Assembly: GCA_045539425.1 (NCBI GenBank)
Contig: JAZQFH010000035.1
Location: 1 to 43,224, forward strand
Direction: 5' to 3'
Length of the DNA: 43,224 nucleotides
DNA from: RUG14871 sp045539425
GTDB taxonomy: Bacteria; Bacillota_I; Bacilli_A; Erysipelotrichales; Erysipelotrichaceae
Shown here one piece after another: positions 7,964 to 15,921 of the stretch. A program made the position numbers and the translations under genes. The notes below the pieces were generated by a model. That model had not been told where the DNA came from. It saw only the letters and a list, made by a program, of their open reading frames with translations, and made no database searches. Each line of letters starts with the position of its first letter. The first letter of the stretch is position 1.

Positions 7964-8275
7964 ATGGCAAAGAACAGTGTACGTATTAAATTAAAAGCGT
8001 ACGAACATCGTTCCCTTGACACAGCAGCGGAAAAGATCGTTGCAAGCGTCAAAGAACACGGTGCAAAGAAAGTCGTTGGACCTGTACCACTTCCAACGGA
8101 CAGAGAAGTAGTTACAATCTTAAGAGCGGTACACAAATACAAGGATTCTCGTGAACAGTTTGAAGTCAGAACTCACAAACGTTTAATTGAAATCGTCGGT
8201 CCGACAAGTGAAACCATCGATGCATTAAGCAGACTGGAATTACCGAGCGGTGTCGATATCGAGATCAAGCTTTAG
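7964..8275 (+). CDS. rpsJ: 30S ribosomal protein S10 (NusE)
   Basis: A 103-residue S10 of normal length. It sits in the head of the 30S subunit and also acts as NusE in transcription antitermination. The family features IKLKAYEHRSLD near the start and FEVRTHKRLIEI in the centre are clear. ATG 7964 follows AGGAGG at good spacing; the frame stays open upstream to 7925, but that part is leader. It is the first gene of the operon and the nearest to the structured leader. rplC follows after 11 bases. Confidence 0.97.
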   Translation: MAKNSVRIKLKAYEHRSLDTAAEKIVASVKEHGAKKVVGPVPLPTDREVVTILRAVHKYKDSREQFEVRTHKRLIEIVGPTSETIDALSRLELPSGVDIEIKL

Positions 8276-8286
8276 GAGGACGAACA

Positions 8287-8973
8287 ATGAAGGGTATCTT
8301 AGGTAGAAAAGCCGGCATGACGCAGGTCTTCACAAAAGACGGTGTCCAGATTCCGGTTACAGTCATTGAAGTCGTTCCAAACGTCGTACTTCAGAAGAAA
8401 ACTGTTGAAACAGACGGTTACGAAGCAATCCAGTTAGGCATCGAAGATGTCAAAGAAAAGAATTCCACGAAAGCGGAAGTCGGACATGCTAAAAAGGCGA
8501 ACACTGCTGCAAAGAGATTCGTTAAGGAAATCCGCGGCAATGAAATGTTCAACTTCGAAGTCGGAAACGAAGTGAAAGCTGATTTATTCCAGGCTGGCGA
8601 AATCGTTGACGTGACGGGTACATCCAAGGGCAAAGGCTACATGGGTGCTGTCTACAGAAACAATCAGGCTTTACAGCCGAGAACTCACGGTGCTTCCTTA
8701 GTCCGCAGAGCTGTCGGTTCCCTGGCAACGATCGGCCGTAACAACGGCATCATCAACAAAGGGCGCGTCATGGCAGGTCATGAAGGTCACTTAACAGTTA
8801 CCAATCAGGGTCTGGAAATCGTCAAGGTTGATGTTGAAAACAACTACATGTTAATTAAGGGCAACGTACCGGGACCAAAGAGAGGCTACGTCGTCGTTAA
8901 GTCAACAAAGAAAAACAGAGCAGCGAAACAGCCGGTTGAACTGGTTGATTACACTGCCGGTAAGGAGGAGTAA
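8287..8973 (+). CDS. rplC: 50S ribosomal protein L3, with a divergent central loop
   Basis: A 228-residue L3, somewhat longer than the usual 205-215. The start MKGILGRKAGMTQVF is canonical. L3 helps to nucleate 50S assembly, and its central loop reaches towards the peptidyl transferase centre. In most bacteria that loop reads roughly HGSxxHRxPGSxG, then RVFxGxxMxGxxG. Here it reads HGASLVRRAVGSLATIG, then GRVMAGHEG, so several usually constant residues differ. The C-terminal tail (about 20 residues) is longer than usual. The coding frame is uninterrupted and in the normal operon place, so this is a real but unusual L3. Confidence 0.95.
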   Translation: MKGILGRKAGMTQVFTKDGVQIPVTVIEVVPNVVLQKKTVETDGYEAIQLGIEDVKEKNSTKAEVGHAKKANTAAKRFVKEIRGNEMFNFEVGNEVKADLFQAGEIVDVTGTSKGKGYMGAVYRNNQALQPRTHGASLVRRAVGSLATIGRNNGIINKGRVMAGHEGHLTVTNQGLEIVKVDVENNYMLIKGNVPGPKRGYVVVKSTKKNRAAKQPVELVDYTAGKEE

Positions 8974-8976
8974 CAG

Positions 8977-9603
8977 ATGCCAACAGTGAAAGTATTAAAC
9001 CTGAAAGGTGAAGAATTACGTGACATCGTACTTTCCGATGAAGTGTTCGGTATCGAACCGCACAAACAGGCTCTGTTCGATGCAGTAGTCATGCAGCAGG
9101 CAAGCCGTCGTCAGGGAACTCATGACACGAAGACCCGCGGCGAAGTCAGCGGTGGCGGTAAGAAACCGTTCCGTCAGAAAGGCACAGGCCGTGCACGTCA
9201 GGGTAGCTCCCGTGAAGTTCAGATGCGCGGTGGCGGAATTGCCTTCGGACCACATCCGAGAAGTTACGGTTACAAGTTAAACCGTAAAGTCCGCCGTTTA
9301 GCTCTAAGAAGCGCTTTATCACAGCATGTATTATCTTCCACACTGAAAGTTGTCGAAAACTACAATATGGAAGCTAAGACAAAAGAATTTGTGAAAGTCA
9401 TGAAAGCTTTAGGACTGGATCGCAAAACCATCTTCGTCGCTACGGTTGAAGAAGACTGGGACAATGCTTTCTTAGCAATGCGTAACATTCCTAATGCATT
9501 ATTCCTCACAGTGGATGAACTGAATACATACGATCTGGTCAATGCCGATGCAGTTGTGTTCACGGAAGAAGCTGCGAAATTAGCCGGGGAGGTATGGGCA
9601 TAA
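8977..9603 (+). CDS. rplD: 50S ribosomal protein L4
   Basis: A 208-residue L4 of normal length. L4 binds 23S rRNA domain I, and a long loop lines the exit tunnel. The tunnel-loop signature KKPFRQKGTGRARQGS and the GGGIAFGPHPRSY segment are intact (about residues 66-95). In several bacteria L4 represses its own operon by binding the leader RNA, so it is one candidate ligand for the structured leader upstream of rpsJ. Its stop codon TAA shares its last A with the ATG of rplW. Confidence 0.97.
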   Translation: MPTVKVLNLKGEELRDIVLSDEVFGIEPHKQALFDAVVMQQASRRQGTHDTKTRGEVSGGGKKPFRQKGTGRARQGSSREVQMRGGGIAFGPHPRSYGYKLNRKVRRLALRSALSQHVLSSTLKVVENYNMEAKTKEFVKVMKALGLDRKTIFVATVEEDWDNAFLAMRNIPNALFLTVDELNTYDLVNADAVVFTEEAAKLAGEVWA

Positions 9604-9887
9604 TGAATAACTATGATGTCATCGTTCGTCCGATCGTCACTGAAAAGACAGTGAACGCAAACGAAAAGAACAATACAGTCGTCTTCGAAGTCGCTCCAAA
9701 GGCTAATAAGACGGAAGTCAAGATTGCCGTTGAAAAGGTCTTCAACGTCAAGGTTGAAAAAGTAAATATTGTCAATGTTGCCCCGAAGAAAAAGAGAATG
9801 GGCAGATACGAAGGCAAGACGAATGCAGTCAGAAAAGCCTACGTCAAACTGGCAAACGGAGACACAATTGATGTCTTCTCAATCTAA
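9603..9887 (+). CDS. rplW: 50S ribosomal protein L23
   Basis: A 94-residue L23 of normal length. It lies at the exit of the peptide tunnel, where trigger factor and SRP dock. The start MNNYDVIVRPIVTEKT is typical, as is the basic KKKRMGRYEG segment. ATG 9603 overlaps the rplD stop by one base and has GGGGAGG 10 bases upstream; an in-frame ATG at 9594 is too close to that site. It is followed by an unusually long 72-base gap before rplB. Confidence 0.96.
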   Translation: MNNYDVIVRPIVTEKTVNANEKNNTVVFEVAPKANKTEVKIAVEKVFNVKVEKVNIVNVAPKKKRMGRYEGKTNAVRKAYVKLANGDTIDVFSI

Positions 9888-9959
9888 TTAAGGATTGAAC
9901 AGCAAATATCGGGAGAATCACGCTATTCCCGGAAAAAATGCGTAAGGAGGAATTAATCC

Positions 9960-10793
9960 ATGGCGATTAAAAAATACAAACCAACCACAAACGGTCGCCG
10001 CGGGATGACAACACTGGCAAACGATGAATTAACAGCCAGCACACCGGAACGTTCCTTACTGGCCCCGCTGAAGAGTCATGCAGGCCGTAACAACACGGGA
10101 CGTATCACGACACGTCATCAGGGCGGTGGACATAAACGTCAGTACCGTATTATCGACTTCAAGAGGGATAAAGATGGTATCCCGGCCACAGTTACAACCA
10201 TCGAATACGATCCGAACCGTTCCGCAAACATCGCATTAGTCGTTTATGCAGACGGTGAAAAGAGATATATCTTAGCTCCGAAGGGCATCAAAGTCGGACA
10301 GACAATCGTCTCCGGCGAACACGCTGACATCATCGTCGGTAACTGCCTGGAAATGGGCAACATGCCGGAAGGTACAGTTATCCACAACGTGGAACTGAAA
10401 CCTGGCAAAGGCGGCCAGCTCGCAAGAAGCGCAGGCGTCTCCGCTCAGATCCTCGGTATTGAAGACAGATATGTTACAGTTAAGCTCGCAAGCGGCGAAG
10501 TCCGTAAGATCTTAAAGAACTGCCGTGCAACCATCGGTGAAGTCGGAAATGAAGACTACAGCCTGGTTAACATCGGTAAAGCCGGCAGAACCCGTTGGAT
10601 GGGCATCCGTCCGACAGTACGTGGTTCCGTTATGAACCCGGTAGATCACCCGCATGGTGGTGGTGAAGGCAGAAGCCCGATCGGCCGTAAGTCTCCGATG
10701 ACTCCATGGGGCAAGAAAGCTATGGGCGTCAAGACCCGTAAGAAAAAGAACAAATCCAACAAATACATCGTAAGACGTAGAAATGGTAAATAA
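9960..10793 (+). CDS. rplB: 50S ribosomal protein L2
   Basis: A 277-residue L2 of normal length. L2 binds 23S rRNA near the peptidyl transferase centre and the subunit interface. Visible features are MAIKKYKPTTNGRRGMT at the start, the GRNNTGRITTRHQGGGHKR RNA-binding segment, and NPVDHPHGGGEGR, which holds the histidine important for peptidyl transferase assembly. The basic C-terminus (RKKKNKSNKYIVRRR) is normal. AAGGAGG lies upstream. The preceding 72-base gap, with a small CGGGA/TCCCG hairpin (9910-9931), is the largest in the operon. Confidence 0.98.
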   Translation: MAIKKYKPTTNGRRGMTTLANDELTASTPERSLLAPLKSHAGRNNTGRITTRHQGGGHKRQYRIIDFKRDKDGIPATVTTIEYDPNRSANIALVVYADGEKRYILAPKGIKVGQTIVSGEHADIIVGNCLEMGNMPEGTVIHNVELKPGKGGQLARSAGVSAQILGIEDRYVTVKLASGEVRKILKNCRATIGEVGNEDYSLVNIGKAGRTRWMGIRPTVRGSVMNPVDHPHGGGEGRSPIGRKSPMTPWGKKAMGVKTRKKKNKSNKYIVRRRNGK

Positions 10794-10813
10794 ACGAAAG
10801 GAAGGAAATTAAG

Positions 10814-11086
10814 ATGGCAAGAAGTTTGAAAAAAGGTCCATTCTGTGATGCGTACTTATTCAAAAAAGTCGAAGAAATCAACAAGAGTGGTAAAAAAGAA
10901 GTCATTAAGACATGGTCTCGTCGTTCAACTATTTTCCCTCAGTTCGTTGAACACACATTTGCAGTCTACAATGGCAAGGAACATGTCCCGGTATATGTTA
11001 CGGAAGACATGGTCGGTCACAAGTTAGGTGAATTTGTTCCGACAAGAAAGTTCGGCGGACACGGATCCGACGATAAGAGAGGGTAG
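10814..11086 (+). CDS. rpsS: 30S ribosomal protein S19
   Basis: A 90-residue S19 of normal length, which forms a complex with S13 in the 30S head. It starts MARSLKKGPFCDAYLF and keeps the IKTWSRRSTIFPQFV and VTEDMVGHKLGEFVPTR segments; the tail is GHGSDDKRG. The GGAAGGAAA site upstream and the short gaps to rplB (20 bases) and rplV (9 bases) fit a continuous polycistronic unit. Confidence 0.97.
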   Translation: MARSLKKGPFCDAYLFKKVEEINKSGKKEVIKTWSRRSTIFPQFVEHTFAVYNGKEHVPVYVTEDMVGHKLGEFVPTRKFGGHGSDDKRG

Positions 11087-11095
11087 GAGGACAGT

Positions 11096-11428
11096 ATGGA
11101 AGTAAAAGCAACAGCAAAGACAGTCCGCGTACCTGCACGCAAGGCTCGCTTAGTCCTGGACTTAATCAGAGGCAAGGGCGTTGAAGAAGCAGCCGCAATC
11201 TTAAAGTTCAAACCGAACTACGCTGCAGAAGTTGCCGGCAAGGTTCTCAAATCCGCAGTCAGCAACGCAGTGAACAATCATCAGTTAGATGAAACAAAGT
11301 TATTCGTTAAAGCATGTTATGCAAACGAAGGTGTAACATTAAAACGTTACAAAGCCGCTGCAAAAGGCAGTGCGCATCCGATTAATAAACGTACCAGCCA
11401 CATCACAGTCGTGGTTGATGAACGCTAG
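11096..11428 (+). CDS. rplV: 50S ribosomal protein L22
   Basis: A 110-residue L22 of normal length. It binds all domains of 23S rRNA, and its beta-hairpin lines the exit tunnel. The start MEVKATAKTVRVPARKARLVLDLIRGK is canonical. The tip region near the C-terminus reads KRYKAAAKGSAHPINKRTSHI, with no insertion or deletion of the kind found in macrolide-resistant mutants. The start has GGAGGACAG directly upstream. Confidence 0.97.
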   Translation: MEVKATAKTVRVPARKARLVLDLIRGKGVEEAAAILKFKPNYAAEVAGKVLKSAVSNAVNNHQLDETKLFVKACYANEGVTLKRYKAAAKGSAHPINKRTSHITVVVDER

Positions 11429-11438
11429 GAGGTAAAGT

Positions 11439-12212
11439 ATGGGTCATAAGGTTAATCCAGTAGGCATGCGTATCGGTGTCATCCGTGATTGGGAATCCCG
11501 TTGGTATGCTGAAAATGACTACGGCACATTAGTAAACGAAGATGATAAGATTCGTAAATTCTTATTCAAGGAATTAAAAGCTGCTTATGTCAGCAGAATC
11601 GAAATCGAACGCAGCAAAAACCGTTTAGATATTATCTTACGTACAGCCCGTCCAGGTGTCATCATCGGTACAAATGGCGAAGCCGTTGAATTATTAAAGA
11701 AGAAACTCGAAGCCATGGTTCCGGGCAAGAGCGTCTACATTAAAGTCGTCGAGATCGCGAACCCTGACTTAGATGCAAATCTGGTTGCCAGAAGCATTGC
11801 TGAACAGCTGGAAGCAAGAGCAAGTTTCCGTACTGCTCAGAAGAAAGCCATTCAGAAGACGATGCGTTCCGGTGCCAAGGGCATCAAAACAAAGGTATCC
11901 GGCCGTTTAGGCGGTGCCGATATCGCACGTAGCGAAGGTTATTCCGAAGGAACTACTCCGCTGCACACATTAAGAAGTGACATTGATTTCGCAATCTGTG
12001 AAGCAATGACACAGTACGGTAAACTGGGAATCAAGGTCTGGGTCTGCCGCGGTGAAGTTATGCCGGGCAAGATGGTCACGGAACCGGAAGCTCCGAAGTT
12101 CAACCGTCGTGATGACAGACGCCGTCCGAGAAGAGACAACCGTCGTCAGAACAACAATAACAACGCTGAACAGGCTGCTGCAAAAGCAACAGCTGAGGAA
12201 GGAGGAAACTAA
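11439..12212 (+). CDS. rpsC: 30S ribosomal protein S3, with a long Arg/Asn-rich tail
   Basis: A 257-residue S3, longer than the usual 215-235. It holds the KH domain (GVIIGTNGEAVELLKKKL near residue 70), part of the mRNA entry helicase site, and the C-terminal S3 domain (RLGGADIARSEGYSEGTTPLHT). The extra length is a tail from about residue 212 that is rich in Arg, Asp and Asn, with a run of five Asn, and then Ala-rich. Low-complexity tails of this type vary between species and are likely disordered. It is followed by rplP after 2 bases. Confidence 0.97.
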   Translation: MGHKVNPVGMRIGVIRDWESRWYAENDYGTLVNEDDKIRKFLFKELKAAYVSRIEIERSKNRLDIILRTARPGVIIGTNGEAVELLKKKLEAMVPGKSVYIKVVEIANPDLDANLVARSIAEQLEARASFRTAQKKAIQKTMRSGAKGIKTKVSGRLGGADIARSEGYSEGTTPLHTLRSDIDFAICEAMTQYGKLGIKVWVCRGEVMPGKMVTEPEAPKFNRRDDRRRPRRDNRRQNNNNNAEQAAAKATAEEGGN

Positions 12213-12214
12213 TT

Positions 12215-12631
12215 ATGTTAATGCCTAACAGAACAAAATACCGTCGTCCTCACAGAGTCAGCTACGAAGGAAAAACAAAAGCCGGCCGTAAGATCGCTTT
12301 CGGCGAATACGGTTTACAGGCAGAAGAAGGCGGATACGTTTCCAGCCGTCAGATTGAAGCAGCCCGTGTTGCCATGACTCGTTATATGAAACGTGGCGGT
12401 CAGGTTTGGATCAAAATCTTCCCGCACATGGCAAAAACCAAGAAACCTCTCGAAGTACGTATGGGTTCCGGTAAAGGTGCTCCGGACAGCTGGGTAGCAG
12501 TCGTCAAGGCAGGACGTGTCATGTTCGAAGTCGGTGGCGTCAGTGAAGAAGTCGCGCGTGAAGCGTTACGTCTCGCCAGCCACAAATTATGCGTCAAGAC
12601 ACGCTTTGTTAAGAAAGGTGAGGAGGACTAA
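12215..12631 (+). CDS. rplP: 50S ribosomal protein L16
   Basis: A 138-residue L16 of normal length. It organises the A-site region and the central protuberance of the 50S subunit. The start MLMPNRTKYRRPHR and the segments FGEYGLQA, RGGQVWIKIFPH and MGSGKGAPDSWVAVVKAGRVMFE are canonical. ATG 12215 lies 2 bases after the rpsC stop and has GGAGGAAA upstream. An in-frame ATG at 12221 is possible but less conserved. Confidence 0.97.
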   Translation: MLMPNRTKYRRPHRVSYEGKTKAGRKIAFGEYGLQAEEGGYVSSRQIEAARVAMTRYMKRGGQVWIKIFPHMAKTKKPLEVRMGSGKGAPDSWVAVVKAGRVMFEVGGVSEEVAREALRLASHKLCVKTRFVKKGEED

Positions 12632-12633
12632 TC

Positions 12634-12834
12634 ATGAAAATCAATGAAATCCGTGAAAAGAATAACGAAGAGTTATTAAAGGAAATCGATTCTCTGAAAC
12701 AGGAATTATTCCAGTTACGCTTCCAGCAGGCAACTGGTCAGTTAACAAACTCCGCACGTATGAAAGAAATCAAAAAGACAATTGCCCGTATCAAGACAGT
12801 TATGACTGAGAGAGAACTCTCTCAGAAGGATTAA
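12634..12834 (+). CDS. rpmC: 50S ribosomal protein L29
   Basis: A 66-residue L29 of normal length, a helical hairpin beside L23 at the tunnel exit. It has the typical motif LKQELFQLRFQQATGQL and ends with a helix (RMKEIKKTIARIKTVM). The start has GAGGAGGA upstream and lies 2 bases after rplP. It is followed by rpsQ after 11 bases. Confidence 0.96.
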   Translation: MKINEIREKNNEELLKEIDSLKQELFQLRFQQATGQLTNSARMKEIKKTIARIKTVMTERELSQKD

Positions 12835-12845
12835 GGAGGTAAGCT

Positions 12846-13106
12846 ATGGAAAGAAATACTCGTAGAGTCTATCGCGGTACAGTCGTAAGCGATAAACCGG
12901 ACAAAACAATTATTGTTGAAGTTAACACTTCCAAACGCCATTCTCTTTATGACAAACGTGTTAAATATTCAAAACGATTTGCAGCTCATGACGAAAACAA
13001 TGAAGCGCAGACAGGCGATATCGTTGAGATCATGGAAACCCGTCCGTTATCCGCAACGAAACGCTTCCGCTTAATCAGAGTCGTCGAAAAAGCTGTCATC
13101 ATCTAG
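12846..13106 (+). CDS. rpsQ: 30S ribosomal protein S17
   Basis: An 86-residue S17 with the OB fold; it binds 16S rRNA early in 30S assembly. The segments RRVYRGTVVSDKPDKTIIVEV, HSLYDKRVKYSKRF and GDIVEIMETRPLSATKRFRL match the family closely. AAGGAGGT lies upstream of the ATG. The gene order rpmC-rpsQ-rplN is standard. Confidence 0.97.
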   Translation: MERNTRRVYRGTVVSDKPDKTIIVEVNTSKRHSLYDKRVKYSKRFAAHDENNEAQTGDIVEIMETRPLSATKRFRLIRVVEKAVII

Positions 13107-13118
13107 GAGGTAAGTAGA

Positions 13119-13487
13119 ATGATTCATAATGAAACTAGATGCCGTGTCGCTGACAACAGCGGTGCGAAAGAAGTTCTGGTCATCCGCTGCTTAGGCGGCG
13201 CGCATCGCCATTACTCCAACATCGGCGACATCGTTGTTTGCACAGTCAAATCTGCAACTCCGGGTGGTGCTGTGAAAAAGGGTGACGTCGTCAAGGGCGT
13301 TATCGTCCGCAGCGTTTATGGTATCAGACGTGAAAACGGTTCTTATATCAAATTCGATGACAACGCAGTTGTCTTAATCAAGGATGATAAAACACCGAGA
13401 GGAACTCGTATCTTTGGGCCAGTAGCCCGTGAACTGCGTGATAAAGACTTCATGAAAATCGTGTCTTTAGCACCTGAAGTATTATAG
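13119..13487 (+). CDS. rplN: 50S ribosomal protein L14
   Basis: A 122-residue L14 of exact family length. It forms part of bridge B8 with the 30S subunit and is the docking point for the silencing factor RsfS. The start is MIHNETRCRVADNSGAKEV, and the end RELRDKDFMKIVSLAPEVL is the conserved family ending. It starts what is classically the spc part of the operon, with no internal promoter or terminator visible. Confidence 0.98.
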   Translation: MIHNETRCRVADNSGAKEVLVIRCLGGAHRHYSNIGDIVVCTVKSATPGGAVKKGDVVKGVIVRSVYGIRRENGSYIKFDDNAVVLIKDDKTPRGTRIFGPVARELRDKDFMKIVSLAPEVL

Positions 13488-13498
13488 GAGGCTGACTT

Positions 13499-13807
13499 AT
13501 GAAGATTAAAAAAGGAGATAAAGTTATCGTTATCAGCGGCGCTGATAAGGGAACAGTCGGTGAAGTCACAAAGGTTTTACCGGAGAAGGATCAGGTTGTT
13601 GTCGAAGGTGTCAACGTTCGCAAGAAAGCTCTGAAACCGACTCAGGCAAATCCGGATGGCGGAATCATCGAACAGGAAATGCCAATTCATGTGTCCAACG
13701 TCATGGCTTATGATTCCAAAGCGAAGAAAGCCAGCAAGATCGGATACAAAGATGTTAAAGGAAAGAAAACACGTGTCTATAAGAAAACAGGCACTGTGAT
13801 TAAGTAG
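13499..13807 (+). CDS. rplX: 50S ribosomal protein L24
   Basis: A 102-residue L24 of normal length, one of the two assembly initiators of the 50S subunit. The KOW motif lies at the start (KKGDKVIVISGADKGTVGEV), followed by VEGVNVRKKALKPTQANPDGG and the basic end KGKKTRVYKKTG. The ATG has GGAGGC upstream. It is followed by rplE after 10 bases. Confidence 0.97.
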   Translation: MKIKKGDKVIVISGADKGTVGEVTKVLPEKDQVVVEGVNVRKKALKPTQANPDGGIIEQEMPIHVSNVMAYDSKAKKASKIGYKDVKGKKTRVYKKTGTVIK

Positions 13808-13817
13808 GGGGTACTGA

Positions 13818-14360
13818 ATGAATCGCCTTAAGGAAAAATATTTAAAAGAAATCGTACCTGCGTTAACGGAAGAATTCGGTTACACGACAGTCATGCAGGT
13901 ACCGAAAGTAGATAAAATCGTTATCAATATGGGTGTAGGTGAAGCTATTCAGGATCCGAAGGCTCTGGAAGAAGCCGTTGCCGAATTAACTCAGATCGCC
14001 GGTCAGAAACCGGTTATCACCAAGGCTCGTAAGTCCATCGCGAACTTCAAGTTACGTGAAGGTATGAACATTGGCTGCAAGGTTACATTACGTGGTGAAC
14101 GTATGTATGAATTCCTTGACAAGTTAGTCAGCATCTCTTTACCGAGAGTCAGAGACTTCCATGGTGTTTCCGCAACTGCATTTGACGGCAGAGGCAACTA
14201 CACACTGGGAATCAGAGAACAGTTGATCTTCCCGGAAATCAACTTTGATAAGGTTAACAAAACATGTGGTATGGACATTGTTGTTGTTACCACTGCACAG
14301 ACAGATGATGAAGGCCGTGCATTATTAAGAAAATTAGGCATGCCTTTTGAAAGAAAGTAG
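13818..14360 (+). CDS. rplE: 50S ribosomal protein L5
   Basis: A 180-residue L5 of normal length. It binds 5S rRNA and contacts the P-site tRNA and S13 across the subunit interface. Family segments include PKVDKIVINMGVGEA, KPVITKARKSIANFKLREG and the ending ALLRKLGMPFERK. The start has GGGGGT upstream, which is weaker than the neighbouring sites. Confidence 0.98.
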   Translation: MNRLKEKYLKEIVPALTEEFGYTTVMQVPKVDKIVINMGVGEAIQDPKALEEAVAELTQIAGQKPVITKARKSIANFKLREGMNIGCKVTLRGERMYEFLDKLVSISLPRVRDFHGVSATAFDGRGNYTLGIREQLIFPEINFDKVNKTCGMDIVVVTTAQTDDEGRALLRKLGMPFERK

Positions 14361-14372
14361 GAGGACAGAAAC

Positions 14373-14558
14373 ATGGCAAAGACATCTCAGAAAATCAGAT
14401 GCGCTCGTCCACAGAAATTTAAAGTCAGAGAATATACTCGCTGTGAACGTTGCGGACGTCCTCATTCCGTATTAAGCAAATATAAACTCTGCCGTATCTG
14501 CTTCAGAGAACTGGCTTACAAAGGACAGTTACCTGGCGTTAAGAAGGCAAGCTGGTAG
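14373..14558 (+). CDS. rpsN: 30S ribosomal protein S14, zinc-binding short form
   Basis: A 61-residue S14 of the short type Z form. The zinc ribbon is complete: Cys-x2-Cys (CERC) and Cys-x2-Cys (CRIC), with the typical RPHSVLSKYKLC between them and a KKASW end. The zinc-free paralog that many Firmicutes keep elsewhere is not in this window. It lies in the usual place between rplE and rpsH with GGAGGAC upstream. Confidence 0.97.
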   Translation: MAKTSQKIRCARPQKFKVREYTRCERCGRPHSVLSKYKLCRICFRELAYKGQLPGVKKASW

Positions 14559-14575
14559 AAAGGGGTACTTCAATT

Positions 14576-14971
14576 ATGACAATTACAGATCCAATTGCTG
14601 ATATGCTGACAAGAATTCGTAATGCTCTGCAGGCGAAGCACGAAGTTGTCGAAGTACCGGTAAACAAGGAAAAATTAGAAATTGCCCGTATCCTGAAGGA
14701 AGAGGGCTACATCGCTGACTTCGCAGTCGACGGTGACTTAAAGAAAACTATGACTATCACATTAAAATATGGTAGACATAACGAAAAGGTTATCAGTGGT
14801 ATCAAACGTATTTCCAAGCCTGGTTTACGTGTTTATGCGAAAGTTGATTCCATTCCGAGAGTCTTAAACGGACTCGGCATTGCGATTCTTTCCACAAGCA
14901 AAGGTATCATGACAGATAAACAGGCTAGAGAAAATCAGGTCGGCGGCGAAGTTATCGCTTACGTCTGGTAG
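14576..14971 (+). CDS. rpsH: 30S ribosomal protein S8
   Basis: A 131-residue S8 of normal length, a primary binder of helix 21 of 16S rRNA. It starts MTITDPIADMLTRIRNALQAKHE and ends with GIAILSTSKGIMTDKQARENQVGGEVIAYVW, both canonical. S8 is the repressor of the spc operon in E. coli; no matching S8 target is evident near rplE here, and none is expected in Firmicutes. Confidence 0.97.
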   Translation: MTITDPIADMLTRIRNALQAKHEVVEVPVNKEKLEIARILKEEGYIADFAVDGDLKKTMTITLKYGRHNEKVISGIKRISKPGLRVYAKVDSIPRVLNGLGIAILSTSKGIMTDKQARENQVGGEVIAYVW

Positions 14972-14985
14972 GAAGGAATTGAACA

Positions 14986-15528
14986 ATGTCTCGTATCGGT
15001 AATAAAACGATTACCATTCCTGCAGGTGTTGAAATCACCATTAACGACGGGAATGAAGTGACAGTCAAAGGCCCGAAGGGAACCCTGACTCGTCAGTTTA
15101 ATCCAGCAATGGATATCAAATGTGAAGACGGCACTGTAAAGGTTTCCCGTCCGAACGAAGCAAAACACACAAAACAGTTACACGGAACCACTCGTGCTTT
15201 ACTGCACAACATGGTTGTCGGTGTACATGAAGGATTCGCGAAAGAACTCGAGATCGTCGGTATCGGTTACAAAGCGGAAATGAAAGGCTCTCAGCTTGTT
15301 CTGAGCGTCGGTTATTCCCACCCTATCACATTCGACATCGAAGAGGGCTTAACGGTCACTGTACCGAAACCAAACCAGATCAAGGTTGAAGGTATCGATA
15401 AGCAGAGAGTTGGCGAATTAGCTGCCAATATCAGAGCTGTCAGAAAACCGGAACCGTACAAGGGCAAAGGTATCAAGTACAAAGATGAGCATATCCGTCG
15501 TAAAGAAGGCAAGACGGCTAGCAAATAG
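14986..15528 (+). CDS. rplF: 50S ribosomal protein L6
   Basis: A 180-residue L6 of normal length near the GTPase centre and the sarcin-ricin loop. Two repeated alpha/beta domains are visible, the second with the conserved KPEPYKGKGIKYKDEHIRRKEGK near the C-terminus. It begins MSRIGNKTITIPAGVEI. The next gene, rplR, follows after 21 bases. Confidence 0.98.
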   Translation: MSRIGNKTITIPAGVEITINDGNEVTVKGPKGTLTRQFNPAMDIKCEDGTVKVSRPNEAKHTKQLHGTTRALLHNMVVGVHEGFAKELEIVGIGYKAEMKGSQLVLSVGYSHPITFDIEEGLTVTVPKPNQIKVEGIDKQRVGELAANIRAVRKPEPYKGKGIKYKDEHIRRKEGKTASK

Positions 15529-15549
15529 GCATGAAAGGAGAGTAATTGA

Positions 15550-15906
15550 ATGGTTAAGAAAACTAATAAAAACGAAGAAAGAATTCGTCGTCACAAACGT
15601 GTTCGTACTAAAGTCAGTGGAACTCCGGAATGCCCACGTTTATGTGTCTTCCGTTCCAATAAGAACATCCATACTCAGGTTATTGATGATGTTAACGGAA
15701 CAACACTGGTTGCAGCAAGCAGCGTTGATATGAAACTGGAAAACGGTGGAAATATCGAAGCAGCGAAAGCAGTCGGTGCAGAAATTGCTAAGAGAGCTTT
15801 AGCAAAGAATATCAACAAAGTAGTGTTCGACCGTGGCGGTTACATCTATCACGGACGTGTCCAGGCTTTAGCTGATGCAGCAAGAGAAGCCGGATTAGAA
15901 TTCTAG
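15550..15906 (+). CDS. rplR: 50S ribosomal protein L18
   Basis: A 118-residue L18 of normal length, which binds 5S rRNA together with L5. Conserved parts are RIRRHKRVRTKVSGTPECPRLCVFRSNKNI near the start and VVFDRGGYIYHGRVQALADAAREAGLEF at the end. GAAAGGAGAG lies upstream of the ATG. Confidence 0.97.
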   Translation: MVKKTNKNEERIRRHKRVRTKVSGTPECPRLCVFRSNKNIHTQVIDDVNGTTLVAASSVDMKLENGGNIEAAKAVGAEIAKRALAKNINKVVFDRGGYIYHGRVQALADAAREAGLEF

Positions 15907-15921
15907 GAGGGTGCAGAAATT

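Noticed and set aside
8287..8973. Frameshift in rplC as the cause of the unusual L3 loop
   Set aside because: The conserved parts before and after the loop are in the same frame, and the loop itself keeps a partial family pattern, so compensating frameshifts are unlikely.
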